DNA from: JBEIDK01 sp040383485
Lineage (GTDB): Bacteria > Bacteroidota > Bacteroidia > UBA4408
Assembly: GCA_040383485.1 (NCBI GenBank)
Contig: JBEIDK010000161.1
Coordinates: 1-7,202, forward strand
Length of the DNA stretch: 7,202 nucleotides
Direction of reading: 5' to 3'
This document shows positions 7,011 through 7,202 of this stretch, piece by piece. Within the stretch, counting starts at the first letter, position 1. Each line of letters starts with the position of its first letter. The notes beneath the pieces are model-generated. The model had not been told where the DNA came from and made no database searches. It saw nothing but the letters and a program-made list of their open reading frames with translations. The translations under genes and the position numbers were made by a program.

Positions 7011-7202
7011 ATTACCAGTTCAGTTCAGTTTACAACTTAGTTATGTTGAACATTCTCGCAACCGCTCGGCTCATTTGCCGTGTGGCACTTATCTGTTTGC
7101 CTCTGGCAAACATTACCCATAACTGTTCCCTCGGTTTAGGAAGTTTGCTACTTCGTAGTGTTGAAAATCAATCTGTGACTGATAATTAGTCATCCCTCAA
7201 AA
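7011..7202. other. Non-coding, GC-richer segment with several dyads
   Basis: By hand count 46 of 90 bases in 7051-7140 are G or C, clearly above the surrounding AT-rich sequence. Four short dyads are visible: ATGTTgAACAT (7043-7053), TGTTTGCC-TCT-GGCAAACA (7094-7112, a perfect 8-bp stem), CTAC-TTC-GTAG (7148-7158) and TGACTgATaATtAGTCA (7176-7192, 7 of 8 arm positions paired). Open frames of 48 codons (plus, 7043-7189) and 45 codons (minus, 7030-7167) exist, but neither resembles a protein I recognise. It could be a structured RNA, an intergenic repeat element or the edge of a mobile element. I cannot decide among these. Confidence 0.5.
7016..7030 (+). repeat. Three tandem CAGTT pentamers
   Basis: CAGTT is repeated three times without interruption just beyond the heptamer array. 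It may be a degenerate continuation of the AGTT core of that array, with a shorter period. No function is apparent. Confidence 0.7.

Noticed and set aside
7043..7189. Plus-strand 48-codon open frame starting ATG TTG AAC
   Set aside because: No recognisable motif, no ribosome binding site, and it runs through two hairpins and a dyad; composition reflects the GC-richer segment.

Overview
The window looks like chromosomal DNA of a Bacteroidota bacterium. Four things point there: AT-rich sequence, genes without clear Shine-Dalgarno sites, the acpP-fabF-rnc gene order I associate with this phylum, and possible promoters resembling its TTTG / TAnnTTTG type. This is inference from sequence; no species can be named.

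Layout. Positions 1-3229 (minus) hold the first 1076 codons of a replicative DNA polymerase III alpha subunit (dnaE); its 3' end lies beyond the left edge. A 175-bp AT-rich spacer separates it from a divergent gene at 3405-4457 (plus) for a sialic-acid-synthase-family enzyme (NeuB/SpsE type). That gene meets rnc (RNase III, 4460-5197, minus) tail to tail with only 2 bp between the stop codons. Upstream of rnc on the same strand are fabF (5201-6454) and acpP (6530-6766), read in the order acpP, fabF, rnc. A hairpin plus T-tract that looks like an intrinsic terminator lies between acpP and fabF. Positions 6767-7202 have no convincing gene. They hold a possible acpP promoter, a 138-bp array of TTAGTTY-like heptamers, and a GC-richer segment full of short dyads.

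How the genes work together. AcpP carries acyl chains as thioesters and FabF elongates them, so the pair serves type II fatty acid synthesis. RNase III processes rRNA and other double-stranded RNA. fabF and rnc are only 3 bp apart and probably share a transcript. The terminator between acpP and fabF would let acpP be made in excess over the other two. dnaE copies the chromosome. The NeuB-like enzyme should condense phosphoenolpyruvate with an amino sugar to make a nonulosonic acid, but no partner gene for that pathway is in view.

Most of the window is housekeeping. I found no clear sign of a new multi-gene system. The least explained stretch is 6861-7202, and the least certain gene function is the substrate of the NeuB-like enzyme.
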